DNA from: Ignelater luminosus
Taxonomy: Eukaryota; Arthropoda; Insecta; Coleoptera; Elateridae
DNA length: 64,000 bases
Assembly: GCA_011009095.1 (NCBI GenBank)
Contig: VTPC01090434.1
Span: 156,480-220,479, forward strand
Reading direction: 5' to 3'
Made by a program: the position numbers and the translations under genes
The notes under the pieces: generated by a model
Database searches by the model: none
What the model was told of the DNA's origin: nothing
The model's input: the letters and a program-made list of their open reading frames with translations, nothing else
Part shown: in pieces, positions 1 to 11,880 of the stretch
Layout of the letters: each line of letters opens with the position of its first letter
Position numbering within the stretch: position 1 is the stretch's first letter

Positions 1-249
1 TCTGAGATTCTCTGAATGTGGATGATCGCCCGATGTCAAAAATCCCTTTTTCTAGTACACATTCACATTTCAAATTTAATCCCAATCGCTAAAAGCACTG
101 TTGTTATTTAAAAAAATAGAAACATTTTTAAGATCTTTGACGTCCGGTAGCGCCTTAATGGAGGTAAGTTTGGTTAGATCGTCCTATTTTGGTCTGAGGA
201 ATATATTGTGGTAGGGCGTTGTGCAGACCTTCTAAGGGCACCCTGTATA
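1..249 (-). repeat. Edge-truncated repeat ending in TATACAGGGTG
   Basis: Read on the minus strand, the segment starts TATACAGGGTGCCC at 249 and runs to the window edge. TATACAGG-type ends recur in this window (near 4970, 29935, 30355, 38840 and 39400), which suggests terminal sequences of a dispersed element. No reading frame is visible. The family is not identified and the other end lies outside the window. Confidence 0.3.
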
Positions 250-3200
250 AAAAAAAGCTTACAGCTAAAATTTCATTTACTTTCCTCGAAATGCAAAATC
301 AAAAAGTTTATTTACTTATACCAGGGACATTAATAAAATACAATGGCATTATGGTAATTTACTAGGTATAAGTTCACATATTATATGGCTACTATAGCAT
401 TACAATCAGGAGTGAATATTTTTTAATGTAAAAACAGGGAATTTCGTTTAAAAAGAAGGTAAATTTACGTTTCTCGATTATACTAAAATTGTTATAATAA
501 TAATTTCTAACTGAGGCTTACCTGGGTTTACTACTGCAAGATTTTCGAAATCAGATGGACCAATGGGACATCATTTACAGTACCTTCTCTAGCAATTTAT
601 TTATGAGTTTGATAATTTTAATTAATATGGAGTTACTAAACTGGATTTGTTGTGCCCTGTGGAAATAATATAAAAGCAAGACTTACTCTAAATTCTATCA
701 AAAAAAAAAAAACCAAATCATGAAGCATAATAGTGATCAAGCACCCCCCAAATGGTCCGGTCGAGGAATCTTACAAAGCATATCGAAGAAAGGAAAATTG
801 TTCACTTATGTAAAACGAACAAGACGAAATTGTACTAACCTTTTCATGATTCATGGGTCGCGAGGAACACCGTTCGTCCGTTCTTGTTATATTGTTGTCA
901 GAGCTTTGATGTGAAAACATGCGGCAATCAAAAAGTAAGTAATATCGTAAGTGTTTATTAATAACACAGGTAGATATTATCCCACCTGATAATCGTACCA
1001 CGTTGAATGAATTAATTATTAACGTGAATTACAATAAACTCAAGAAAACTTAAACACAGTAACCAACAGTACACTTTGCGAATAGCTACGGAAATAAGTA
1101 AAATCTTTACCTTCCTGTAAACACTCTACAGCTGTATGAACAATAATTACCGTTGTTTTTATACAAAAAAAACCTGATTTGCAATGCTTCTTAGAAACCA
1201 TCCCCTGTAAGAAAGAATTTTCTATAATGTGCAAATAGCATGTTTTTGTAGTAAGATTTCAGTCTGAAATAACCGAAGGCGAAGAATTACTGAAAGAAAT
1301 TGTTATTTAAATTTTAAATTTTAAACATCCTTTTATTATAACAAGTACATTTTTTTTGAAAATAAAATTATTAACTCATTAAAAGTATAATTATAGCGTT
1401 AACAACAAGACTTAAGCATCTCATTAAACAAGCTTATTGGAAAATGAGTTTTTAATTTTCTCTAAAAATTATCAACAAAATAATGTGTTTTTCCATGTTC
1501 ACATTATATCACGTATAATAAAGGGTTAATTTGATTTTTACAATAATAAAAGGATGTTTTGGTGTTATCGGTAGTTATGTAATGTTCATTAGTGTGGATA
1601 AACAAAAGCGCTAGTGAAACCCAACTCGGCACAATAATAAACAAAACAATATATTTACGGTATGAATGAAAACGACAACGGAAAAATGATAATGGCAATT
1701 GAAAATTGTTGATAATACATTTCCTGTTCCCGTCTCTATAACCGACGGACTTCGCTTTTAAATACAGCAAGGATACGGATATCCTGTATGTGTGTCCTTT
1801 ATATTAGTGTTTATTACATATGCGATGGCCCATTCCGGTTTATTCATACTTCGATTTTTTGTTTTTGTACGTTAAACAGTTTCCAGTTAGACGTGTTTTG
1901 GTGTAGTGTGTTGTTTAACAGTTTTAAAAAATTGTTTTTAAGTATAAAAATATTTTTGTTTTGGTTTTATATGCGGTAAGCTTTTTGAATACAGAAAAAA
2001 TATCCCCCAATTCACCTACCTGCTCACAAGATGAAATTCTGTAGATAAAAGCTTAAAGAGCTTTTACTACGTCTTTCAAGCCGGAAGTCGGAATTTTGCT
2101 CTACCTAATTAGTATTAAAACGCTTAAAGCCCCCGGTTAGCCAGGTAGAAATATGTTAAGTCAATATTTTTAAATTCTAAAGAAACAGTTTTAAGTTACA
2201 GTTTGAAAAAGAATTTTGTTTAGGCATTAGAGCGCTTTTTAAATAGAAAATAAACATATCGACTTTCTCTGAATGTTTCTTCTCTTTCTTTAAATTTTAC
2301 ATTAATATTTCTAAAATTCAAGAAAGAAAATGTTACTTTTGATAGCACACGAAAATAAGAAACTTTTGAAAAATCCAGAAAAAATAAAAACGGATTTCCG
2401 TTCAACTTTCTATTGAATTTATTGTTTACTCAAACTAAAATATTTCTTCTTTTTTCGTGCATCTGTGCGGTCCTGTTAGGGGTAGTTAAAGGACAGGAAA
2501 GGGTGTTTCCTAGTCAATGCCGTTTCCGCCAGACCCTCATTTTGTCACATCCGCAAATAAAGCTATTTTAACACGTGAACAAAGCGCCACTGTCGGTGAC
2601 GAAGCTTGTCAAATACACATAATACGTCAACGTCTTGTCATTTTTAGACCACTTTAGTTTTTCGTTAATCACCTTTTTAGTCATCTTTATAGGTTACAAC
2701 ATATGGTAACACCAATGCATTAGGCAACACATCCTCTAAGCTGATAAAAATTTAGGTGATATCCAACTTTGATTTCGAAACTGTTTACAATAAATTAAAT
2801 CGTCTAGTCATTAATTTTTTAGAATTTTTTCTTTTGGGAAAACATTAGTACAACATCTAACCCAATTTGATTGTACCTACTAATGATAAAATCGATTTTA
2901 GGGCAATAAAAGAATAAAATATAAAATACGAGTCAGTTTCTTTCTAGTGAAAATCTACATTTTTCGTTTATAGTTAATGTACAGTTTTCTGCATAAATAA
3001 TGATGTATGTTTTAAATTTAATTAAATTATTAATCAAATGTACAAAATCTGACTTAAGATTAATTAAATAGGTAAATAGATCTTCTAATAAGAGGCCAAA
3101 AGAAAATTCTACTTGATTATCAAAAATAGGATTTTTATATTTAATCAGTTGTTTCATAAAAAAAATATGTATCAATATCTTCAACTAATCTTCCTTTTCG

Positions 3201-4403
3201 ATACAGTTTGTTTGATGTTAAGCTGTCATCATAGTTTGAACAGCAATTTTAGAATTCCAATTCTGGAAATCATTAAAGACTTAAGTGTTTCTATTGTTAA
3301 TTTGAAAGTACCCCAAAACGTGTTGTTCAAATCTAAAGTAGCATCTGATGGACATTCTAGAATCTCTCACTTCTTTCACATTATTGATTCAATGTCGTTG
3401 TTGTTCTTTGCTTTACAGCAATCATGCTTGGTTTTATTCTCTCAGTTTTACACCACTTTTCCATAATTATATTTTCCGGCGAGACACTTCTTTTTTTCTT
3501 TGAAGATATTGTTTGTTAACTTCCGGGTTTTTACTTTTTACCTGTGCCATAGACGCATTCATCCATATAACTTCTTTAAAGAATATTTCCGTTTTCACGA
3601 TTAAATGATTTTTCACGATATTGTTTATTGAGTGGCATTGGTAGGTTTTGGTTATAATAATTGCTGATATTCTGAAACATCTCGGGTTTTGAAAAATTGG
3701 GAGCAAAATGGAAAACAAACAAACATGTTATCCGCAGTTCATTTGGAATCTGGAACGAATCTTCATAAGAATCTTTTGGATGCCGCCTGATAACTCTTTT
3801 CATTTTTCATGGCTTTCCTGTTCAATTCTTCTTCTCCTTGCAGTTTTATCATTTCTAAATTCAATTTATGTTTTCTATAAATCTACTTTCCATTTACATT
3901 TTTTTGACAACAGTTTTTGCAAATCTTCATTGACTCTTGCTCTTCTTTTTACTAACAGGTTTCTCATATTGGCACGACTTTAGATACCAACATTTCAATC
4001 TTGGATTTGAAACACTATTCTTTTACTTTTATTAAAATCTACAAAATCAATCTTGACGTGATCTGATGATGGTTTAAGTAGTAAATACATCGTTTTCTTC
4101 TGTTTTTCTTATTTTGTGTGATGAAATTTGGTTTTTGAACTCGAACGTCTTACTTCTGCATTTAATTTCTGTACCATACTTAAAATAGGTCCAGCTATAG
4201 AATGAGATTCTTGAATCATTGTTTTTCGCTCTAATCCTATTCGTCATAGTCCTATTTCAAGAATTGCGCAACAAAAAGCAAATATAGAATATCAAACATA
4301 TTAACTTTAATTCAACAAAGGACGTCTACACCATATTTTTGCTGTTTTTCTCATCTTGTATTAATGTTTCTGGTTACAAAGATCTTCTCTTGTTATCACT
4401 TTA
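250..4403. other. AT-rich stretch without a recognisable gene
   Basis: Only short frames without domain features or splice-compatible partners are present. The segment 2450-2650 is richer in G and C than its surroundings and contains a CACGTG E-box at 2572-2577. It could be a regulatory patch or an untranslated first exon of the downstream Pointed-domain gene, but nothing in the sequence proves this. Confidence 0.4.
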
Positions 4404-4688
4404 TTGATGCACATATCGCCTAATAAGATCGATTCTTATTTCGGTTTTACATCCAAACCAAATCGTTTGTCTCTGTCTCTGCAAATGGGCGTTCAACAAG
4501 GCTCAATTTCGGGATCTCTGCTAGTTATTAGAAAATTACACAACTTCGGTTTCAGCAACGCTCTCTATTTATTTTTTGAATCATACCTGAACAATAGAAA
4601 ACAGTTCGTATCCTACAACGGTTTTGCCTCTCTTTCATTTCAATATATTTTTGGTAATCTCTTAAAAGAATTAAAATTTTGCTTCTAA
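4404..4688 (+). pseudogene. Scrambled LINE reverse transcriptase fragment
   Basis: The 94-codon frame contains GVQQGSISGSLL, a decayed form of the RT motif GVPQGSxLGPLL, and then a stretch containing ESYLNNRKQFV, which normally lies just before that motif in Jockey-like reverse transcriptases. The order is therefore reversed relative to an intact enzyme. This points to rearrangement or to two adjacent fragments. No YADD box is present. It is a dead piece of a non-LTR retrotransposon; the clade is inferred only from the motif style. Confidence 0.55.
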
Positions 4689-5100
4689 CTCGAAAATCAC
4701 AAGTGGTACTGGAATTGTTTTAAATAAATATACGGTTAAATTTTCTGCTAATGACCCTACAAAAACCCACAGGAACCGTCTTGATTATTTCTACAGGAAA
4801 AAAAAGAGATTTCGAAATTTTGCTTATAACTCTAAAATAAAAGATGAACGCTAAATCTTGTTTTTACGAATGAATTTGGTTTGAAAAGTTAGGAAGTATG
4901 GTTCAAACCGCATAATTCTATTTCTTATAATAACCGAGATAGCCCATGAACACATTGAAAATGGGACACACTGTATATATTATCATACCATCTACACGAC
5001 TAAGTTCCAAATTTACTTAAAAATTAGATTGCCATGTTTCAACTGCATCTGCAAAAAAGCTAACATGATTTTTTAATTTAATTTAAGGACCTTCCCAAAG

Positions 5101-5624
5101 CCAGTTGATTGTGATACCAAAGTACCATCACCAAACAAAAGACGATTGCAAATTGAGCTCTCCGCTAGAAGCGCTGTTGATCTATGTTAAATTTGACACG
5201 TTTAAACGTCAGTTTATGTTTGAAGTTATTAAAGTTTAAATTTTAGAAAAACGTAATTATTAATGCCTTGTTGTTGGCTATTCTTTCTTCTTTGCAAAGT
5301 TTGTATGAGCAAATCTATATTTTCTATTACCTGGTCGTCATCTTCATCACTTTCACAATTATTCTTTTATAAATTGCTGTAAAGCAGATTTTGTAGGGTT
5401 GTGCAACCGTTTCCGAATAAATCGAGTTAACCCAAATAAGTTTCCGAAAACGCATTATTTAATACTTTTTTTTTAAATTTAAGTTTTAATAACCTCAAAC
5501 TTATAAACTGACGTTTAAATCTGACGTAGATCAACAGCCCCTCTAGCGGGGAGAAAATCGTTATTGAGCTTAATTTGCGATCGTTTTTTGTTTGGTGTCG
5601 GTACTTTGTATCACAATCAACTGG
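5101..5624. repeat. Imperfect inverted repeat, arms of about 170-180 bp
   Basis: The plus strand from 5101 (CCAGTTGATTGTGATACCAA) matches the minus strand from 5624 (CCAGTTGATTGTGATACAAA). The match continues to about 5269 on the left and 5446 on the right, with point changes and a gap of roughly 20 bases in the left arm. The spacer is about 175 bp. The right arm is the 3' part of the broken element gene at 5570-6919, so the left arm is an inverted partial copy of it. Confidence 0.7.
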
Positions 5625-6919
5625 CATCCAAATCTTAGTACTTTCTCATTAATAATTTTTTCTGCAATGACCTTTGACTTATTCATGTCTTTTGGTGTGG
5701 CGCCGCACAAAAAGCAAGCTTGTGGAGACGAATAACACGATAATGCTGAACAAACTTTCTCATCTATCATACATAAAACTAACATAGGTTTAACTATGAA
5801 AACTTTTTGGCTAATACTGATACGTGTTGAAACTAAGGATCTCACTTGCTGTTCAATTTTGCTGATCTCTTCAGAAATTTGTTCTGCCGATTCCTTAGCA
5901 AAGATGAAATTAATTGGTTGGCAATATCTCGTAGGAAAAGAAGCTGGATTTTGCCATATATTTTTTTAGTTCTCTAGATTGATAATACAATTAAACTGGA
6001 ACCATAGAGAAACTAACTAAATTGTCATCAGATTCCCCTTCAGCTGTAAACTTCTGTTTATATCCCATTTGTTGTACACCATCACATCTTCACTTTACAA
6101 TAAAATAAAGATCCTACGTCGAATTCTGTATCGTCTCAAGCACTTCTTCCTACGCTGCATACAATCTTTCTACAGTATGGTCAATTAAAGATTGCAAATG
6201 AATCTCCACTTTTATTTCAGCTATTTCTATATTTGAAGGGTAGCAGCACTGTTTTGCCTGTTTAATGGAATTATAAGCGGATACATGTTTCGCGAAATTT
6301 TATTTGCTTGCTCCCTGATTATATTATATTGATGCACAGAGAGATTAGCATCAATAATCATGGCTAGCGCTTGATCTACGGATATATTCCTTGTATCCGA
6401 CGCATATGCCAATCTAGGCTTTTTTATGGTGGTTTCTCGTGTGGGCGAAGGTTGACATAGTTCTTTAATTAATACGGCAGAGTCTCTCTGCCCTTGTTTA
6501 TGTAATTTCATATAGGCGGCTACAGCTATTTCCTTTAGGCTCTTCGTCTCCACTAAGCTTTTGAGTTTTCTCCGTTTAGGTTTTTCACAACATGCTTTTG
6601 ATGGTCGTCCGCGCGTGGAAGGAGAAGGATCCGTCGAAGTTGAAGGTAATGGTTTACTTACGACTTCAGGAACATTGACATTTTCTTCAAGCCAATCTTT
6701 ATTAGTTTTTAAAAAACGCTTGCGATTTCAAGAACATCTTTGTCATCTCAATCCAATTTGCTCACAAAAACTTCTTAAAATCTCTTTAATACTGTCTTCA
6801 GACAAATCAACGTTGCTGTATTTACGTAAAACAAGAGCATATACAGTATCAAATCGTTCCTTTTTTGTTGTCGTATACCAAATATGGAATAATTCGATTT
6901 TCGAAATACGAGCACTCAT
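5570..6919 (-). pseudogene. Broken multi-copy element gene with CxxC motif (family uncertain)
   Basis: Three minus-strand blocks read in order N to C. Block one, from Met at 6919, begins MSARISKIELFHIW. Block two, about 6740-6227, has a GRPSK AT-hook-like motif at about 6605, a basic KPKRRK stretch, and a segment containing QALAMIIDANLSVHQYN. Block three, 5845-5570, contains MIDEKVCSAL followed by CFLCGATPKDMN, a CxxC pair like those in zinc-binding transposase regions. Frameshifts and stops separate the blocks. From memory, the block order (GRPSK basic patch, a helical segment, then KVCNAL..CxxCGATPK) resembles uncharacterised multi-copy proteins in aphid, beetle and Hydra genomes that behave like mobile-element products. 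I cannot name the superfamily. It is clearly not a functional gene here. Confidence 0.5.
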
Positions 6920-7649
6920 TCTGAAAATAAATTTAAAAAATCTGAAGATCGCAAACGGACGCAACGTTTTTGTTCATTTTCCGTTATATAAGTTCTTAAC
7001 ACAGACGGGTAATAAACTTTGAAGTCCATATTCGCCCATGCAATAACTTCTAAGTTGGAATCGTTTTGGTCCAATAAACGCGGCATACTTCAACGTAAAT
7101 CTAATTTCTTGCAATAGGTATTTAAAAAACCCAGATTAATTAATTTCAACAGAACTTCTATTTGCATACATATTTTGTAAAACTCAAAATAACGAAAACG
7201 TGTATAGCTATTAACATTTATTTACTAATGCGACAAACAAATTTGTATACAAATAGAAAAGTAAAAGGGGTTGTAAATCTTTTCAAATAGTTTAACAGTT
7301 TAAAAGACTCATAAATGTGTTTACCAACTTGGTCATACCTTCATTTCTATCTAATTCATGTTTCTCTCAGCTACGTTGGAAACCGTATTTTGTAACTTGA
7401 ATCTTTTTTCTCGTTATTCGGGACAAAACATTTGCAACTGAGTTTACCTTTAAAGGCGTTTAGTTAATTAATTTGATGCTATATCTTTACAAAGAAAATC
7501 ATTTTTAATCTTATAGTATAAAACTTAGGTACCTATTATTCAGAAATGTTTAAAAGTTTTTAAGATATATAGGAGAAAATCACTTATTCACATTTAATAT
7601 TTAATTTTTTTACTTGAATAAGTTGTTAAATATCATTTATTTGTTTCAG

Positions 7650-7705
7650 AGTCTTTCTGAAAATCATCCAAAATAGGCTACTACTGCAGTGTTTCCAAAA
7701 CCAAA
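7650..7705 (+). other. edl: 5' untranslated part of the Edl-like exon
   Basis: The pyrimidine-rich acceptor TTATTTGTTTCAG ends at 7649, and the sequence from 7650 to the ATG at 7706 is short with no upstream ATG. The transcript start therefore lies further left, beyond 6.9 kb, in a stretch (6920-7649) where I see no coding exon. Confidence 0.55.
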
Positions 7706-8113
7706 ATGGCAATGCAGGTCACAGAGTCATTATTGGCACAATATGGCTTATCCACAGAGTGGTCTAGATCAATTTTGCGATATCAAAATGAAACAGAAGA
7801 TAGTTTACCAAAAGGTAATAAATTGTAGATTTAATTTATAAAAACTGCAATAAATAAAATTATGATGTTAACTAATATTACTTTAATTGCAGATCCAAGA
7901 CACTGGTCAAAAGAACACGTCCTTCAGTGGTTAAATTTTGTAACATCTCAGCATGGGTTACCTGAAGTTCCAGCATCAAGGTTTTCAATGAATGGAAAAG
8001 CTTTATGTTTAATGTCACCTCACATGTTCCTAACAAGAGTACCTTTAGGTGGAAAATTATTATATAAGGATTTTCAATTAAGATTATGTGCAGCTATGCA
8101 TTCTGTAAATTAG
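7706..8113 (+). CDS. edl: Lone SAM/Pointed-domain protein, Edl/Mae-like
   Basis: There are two coding exons, 7706-7814 and 7893-8113, joined across a 78-bp GT-AG intron in phase 1 to give 109 residues. The start ATG at 7706 has a strong context (CAAAATGG). An acceptor TTTCAG ending at 7649 shows that at least one untranslated exon lies upstream. Residues about 37-105 form a Pointed (PNT/SAM) domain, seen as HWSKEHVLQWL, then FSMNGKALCLMS and a FL..VPLGGKLLY segment. A stop follows at once and there is no ETS DNA-binding domain. That layout matches Drosophila Edl/Mae, whose SAM domain binds Yan and Pointed, caps Yan polymers and assists MAPK control of these ETS factors in the nucleus. The fly protein has a longer N-terminus. 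The alternative is a truncated Yan or Pointed isoform, but the in-frame stop and compact structure argue for Edl. Confidence 0.8.
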
Positions 8114-9017
8114 CTATTATTTAATGTTTAAATATTAAATCAAATATGAGAATTGAAAGTGAATACCTTCAAGTTTTAAATCTCCTTACTTTCAGTATTA
8201 ACAAATTGTTTATTGTTATGTAGGTATAATATAATTTATAATTATTATAATAGATAAAAGAAAAATAAGAAAACAAATTTAGAAAAACTATTACTTGAAT
8301 TTTATGTATTATTAATATTGTGAGTGCTTTATTGTTGTTTGTTTGTGTGGTTTGTTATTAACTAGAAATCAAGGAATCCATAAGTAATCAGAAAATATCT
8401 TCTACCTCACTTTCCAAAAAAAGCTGTAAGGTTGTGTGTTTGTCTTTTTATCTTGACAAAGAAAATCTTCATAGCTAATAATATTACTTACTCTTTGTAT
8501 ATTACTTCCTAAATGTGTATAATATAAAACTTATACAGTAATGTGTTTCTGATAAGAGATAATGAATATAGCAATTCTTCCATTTCTTTGCACTCTTAGC
8601 CTTTACGCTAATAGCAGATAAGGTTCAATTCAAATTATTCTGTGTTGGAACAATAATTGTTACATAATGACCAAAGCCAAAATTATAGCAATAACAAGTT
8701 TGGTTGTATTCACATCCTTTATTGAAACACATTTCAAGGTCTTTCATCATACATAAACAAAATAATAATAGAAATATACATATGTACAGTTCACATAACT
8801 TACAAATAACATATCTGTAGTACTACTGGTGTAAATAATAGTCCATTTGAAATTGTAAAATAAAATAGAAATCTAAGAGAAAGAGTTTAGTTATAACAGA
8901 AGTACTATTTTTGTAAACTTATTGATAAGAATTAAGAGAATGTACAATGACTTGATGTTTGTGTAATATTCTTGTCGCTAGTCATGTACATAATGAATTG
9001 TCTAATTTGTAAATAAA
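8114..9017 (+). other. edl: Probable 3' UTR of the Edl-like gene
   Basis: This is AT-rich sequence without reading frames. AATAAA hexamers in the gene's orientation occur at 8859-8864 and 9012-9017. Either could be the cleavage signal, giving a 3' UTR of about 0.75 to 0.9 kb. Confidence 0.4.
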
Positions 9018-9150
9018 ATGGAAATATATCACTTGACCTCATAATCTATTTCTTTTCTATGTGATTTTCCTTCAGTTACAAATTATGCCAAATGTTATAA
9101 TAAAAAAAGAGAAAATGTTCCTTTTCAATCTACTAAGAAATAAAAATTAA

Positions 9151-9924
9151 AAGAAGTGGGTAAGTACATCACAAATGTACTTGAAAAACCATAAATAAAT
9201 CCTTTTTTTGTACTTGTACTTGTACTTAAGTACATTCTATCGGTAATGTACTTTGTACTCATACTTATAAATCCAAAGTTTGATTAGTACTTGTACTTAA
9301 ATACATCTGACGCAGTATATTCAAGTACAAGTACAAGTACTTATCCAAATACAGGTACTTTCTCAATCTATATAAGTACTACTTTTTGCATAAAATGTAA
9401 ATTTTTCTATTACACTCTTTTCAGATATATCACAAGTCACATTTATTCTATTCTTTTATTCTGTGTTTGATACAGCTTTTGGTGTTTGTGAAAACTGCAT
9501 TCTTATGATGCTATTACTAGAGATTGTTGATGTTTTATCCTTAGGTTTAGGAAAATTCCTTATGTAAGTATATGCTGATGAGCCTAGTTCCGTTTCTTTT
9601 GTTTTTTAAATTAAATTTTACATTGGGAAAAGCTTTTTACATTTTATTATGAAGATAAAACCAAAGTTAATATAAACTAACTAAAAATTTATATTGTGGC
9701 TAGGATAATTCATTCATCATATGTTTTTTATTATAATTTTTATACTGCTTACGTACCAAAGAGAAAATAAATTTAAAAAAGTACTTATAAGTTAGGAAAT
9801 AAGTACATTTTATCTGTATTTAAGTACTTTTGTATTTAAATGCTTTCTTTTTTAAAGTACTTAGTACTTACACAAAAATGTACTTTGTACTTAAGTACAT
9901 TTGTGATGTACTTACCCAGCTCTG
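9151..9924. mobile_element. Non-autonomous hAT-like element rich in GTACTT
   Basis: The left end reads TGGGTAAGTACATCACAAAT from 9157. The right end, reversed, reads CAGAGCTGGGTAAGTACATC from 9924, and the shared part is about 25 bp. Both subterminal zones carry many GTACTT/AAGTAC copies, some joined as the palindrome GTACTTAAGTAC. The right end's CAG.G.TGGGTAAG pattern resembles the termini of the hAT element at 24757. There is no transposase frame, so it would depend on enzymes supplied in trans. The first bases of the left terminus are degraded and I found no convincing 8-bp target duplication, so the exact left boundary is uncertain. Confidence 0.6.
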
Positions 9925-11035
9925 TTTTAAGTTCAAGGATTCATAGAGCTTCAACAGTACCCAGCGTCAAGAAAACTGTACAGTTTATTTTTCTTTTCTT
10001 AAAATGTGTTTACATAATTGTGTGCTATTTATCTTTTAATACATCTTATTATTTCTACTGTTTTAAAATAACGTTTAACATAAAGCCTTAGCCAAGTCGA
10101 ACACAAATCATATGGTGGATAACCATTATAACAAGACATGTTTGCTACTTAACTTACTTCTTACAAGACATCAAATTTTTTCCTGAACATATGTATACAT
10201 GCTTGTGTCTAAATGCAAGCATTCTAAAATATTACAAATAATGTTTTAATGGTATTACAATGAGTTAAATTTTGAAACTTAGGAAACAATGAAATAGGTG
10301 GGGGTTGAAAATCAACGAGTTGTTTGCATAAAATCGTGGAGTGTTACAATTAATGAAATACTACAATAGAATTCTAGAACCCCAAAATCAATTACAAGCC
10401 TATAAAGGATGAGAATATAGTAAATTCCGTTTTCCATGAACATGCTTTAATTTTGAAAAAGTAAAAAATATGTAACTCTTAAAATCAATTTATAAGTCGC
10501 CACAGAAAATAACTATTGAACTAAAATCAGAATTCCTAATAAGGTTAGTTTTTGAAGGATAGGGAAAGGAGGAAAAAATAGGATAAATTCCTTTTGTAAT
10601 TATCAATGGAGGTGGAAAAGTTATTCGTTTTTTAATATCTTATCATTTTATAGGAACTTAAAAGAAAGTTTCTAACTCTGAAAGCAGTCTCCAGATCCTT
10701 AAGTTCAGACTAATGTCTAATATTCTGATTTGTTTTACATACAGTGCATTTTTTTATTATAGAATTCAGAATAGGCCATGACTTACAATTTCTTATTCCC
10801 TTATTAGATTGAGGAGGAAAAAAAAATAGACAAAACTTCTTTCAAAACAGCTCGTCTGTCAAATGTGAAAGATAAGTCTCTCACTGTAATTAAGAAATCG
10901 AAGTGGCAAACTCTGACTATATACAGTGAAAGATCTATAACATTAGATAAAATATCGCATGGTATTGTGTCAATTTAATATTTTACGCAACAGCTACTAA
11001 TACTCAATAAAGGGAAAACATTCAGGTTCTACGAA
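9925..11035. other. Intergenic AT-rich DNA
   Basis: I see no gene, repeat terminus or RNA gene between the hAT-like element and the polyadenylation signal of the minus-strand CHRAC1 gene. Confidence 0.4.
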
Positions 11036-11041
11036 TTTATT
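11036..11041 (-). terminator. Candidate polyadenylation signal of CHRAC1
   Basis: AATAAA on the minus strand lies about 110 bases past the stop codon at 11151. Confidence 0.4.
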
Positions 11042-11150
11042 AATCATTTCTATTCTAGATTATATTAAATATGAATATATACATTGCCAACAAATTTGAC
11101 AGTCCTTATAAATACTAATGTAGAATTATAACATACAAAATAAATATGTA

Positions 11151-11661
11151 CTAATCCAATACAATAACATCAGAATCTGATGACTCGTGATCATTTTTGT
11201 TGCGAGAGGTATCTGTAGTCTCTTGTTCAATTTCTTCTTCTTCTTTTTCCTCTTCTTTCTCTTCTTCACTACTACTACTTTCTTCTGAAGACGACACAGA
11301 ATAATCACTACCAATATCAACACCTTGTTCCTTCATAAGTTTAAGATATTCCCTTACTGTTATTTTTCTGGGTATGATTTCTCGTAAAAATTCATAACAG
11401 TGATCACTATTAACAACATTTGCTATATTCTTATACTCAAGCTTTTTAGCGCGCTTCGTTTCTTTATATGCTTGGTTTGCAAGTTTTTTAATAAATAATT
11501 CCTGAAACAATTTTGCAATTAATAACATTGTATGAAATTACAGCGGTAGGATTTACTGCGGCTCTTGTAATGAGATACGTCGATTCCTTACTAACTACTT
11601 CAACATCAGAAGAACTTTTGATGATTGTTTTTATACGAGTCTGAGGTAGATGTGCACTCAT
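11151..11661 (-). CDS. CHRAC1: CHRAC1 (CHRAC-15/16) histone-fold subunit
   Basis: There are two coding exons, 11557-11661 and 11151-11501, split by a 55-bp GT-AG intron (11502-11556) in phase 0, giving 151 residues. The start is ATG 11661, shortly after an acceptor TTTTACAG; a donor AAG|GTAAGC near 11807 suggests an untranslated first exon. Residues about 5-85 form the histone fold, seen as LPQTRIKTIIKSS, then TYLITRAAELFIKKLA and a region containing NIANVVN and FLREIIPRKI. This matches Drosophila Chrac-16 and human CHRAC1, the NF-YC-like partner of CHRAC-14/POLE3. That pair binds DNA and aids nucleosome sliding by ISWI/ACF in the nucleus, and its relatives serve DNA polymerase epsilon. Residues about 103-127 are a Ser/Glu/Lys acidic run, the acidic tail typical of the family. 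The C-terminus ends in DSDVIVLD, which looks like a SUMO-interacting motif. Confidence 0.85.
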
Positions 11662-11807
11662 CTTTAGTTAATTCTGTAAAAGAAAATCATAAATATTCTG
11701 ATTAAACAATAACCGTTATGTTTGAATGATGTACAATGTAATTTCTAACCTCACTTTCCTAAATGTTTTATTGAATTCATTACTAATAAGAAGTGTAGTG
11801 TGCTTAC

Positions 11808-11880
11808 CTTCGTATATTCTTTAATTCTTGAAAGTATGAGCATTAATAAACAACTTAATTGTTGTCAACTGTATGATCTA
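11808..11880 (-). other. CHRAC1: Candidate untranslated first exon of CHRAC1
   Basis: The minus strand has the consensus donor AAG|GTAAGC with the intron starting at 11807. The next downstream acceptor, TTTTCTTTTACAG, sits just before the coding start at 11661. The upstream limit is a guess. Confidence 0.4.

Noticed and set aside
2450-2650. A GC-richer patch with an E-box, considered as a promoter or first exon of the Edl-like gene.
   Set aside because: No donor site could be chosen with confidence and no supporting motif was found. It is noted only as part of a gene-free stretch.
3113-3983. Frames at 3113-3466, 3467-3803 and 3708-3983.
   Set aside because: Short, low-complexity, without domains. 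They may be old element debris but no motif supports a call.
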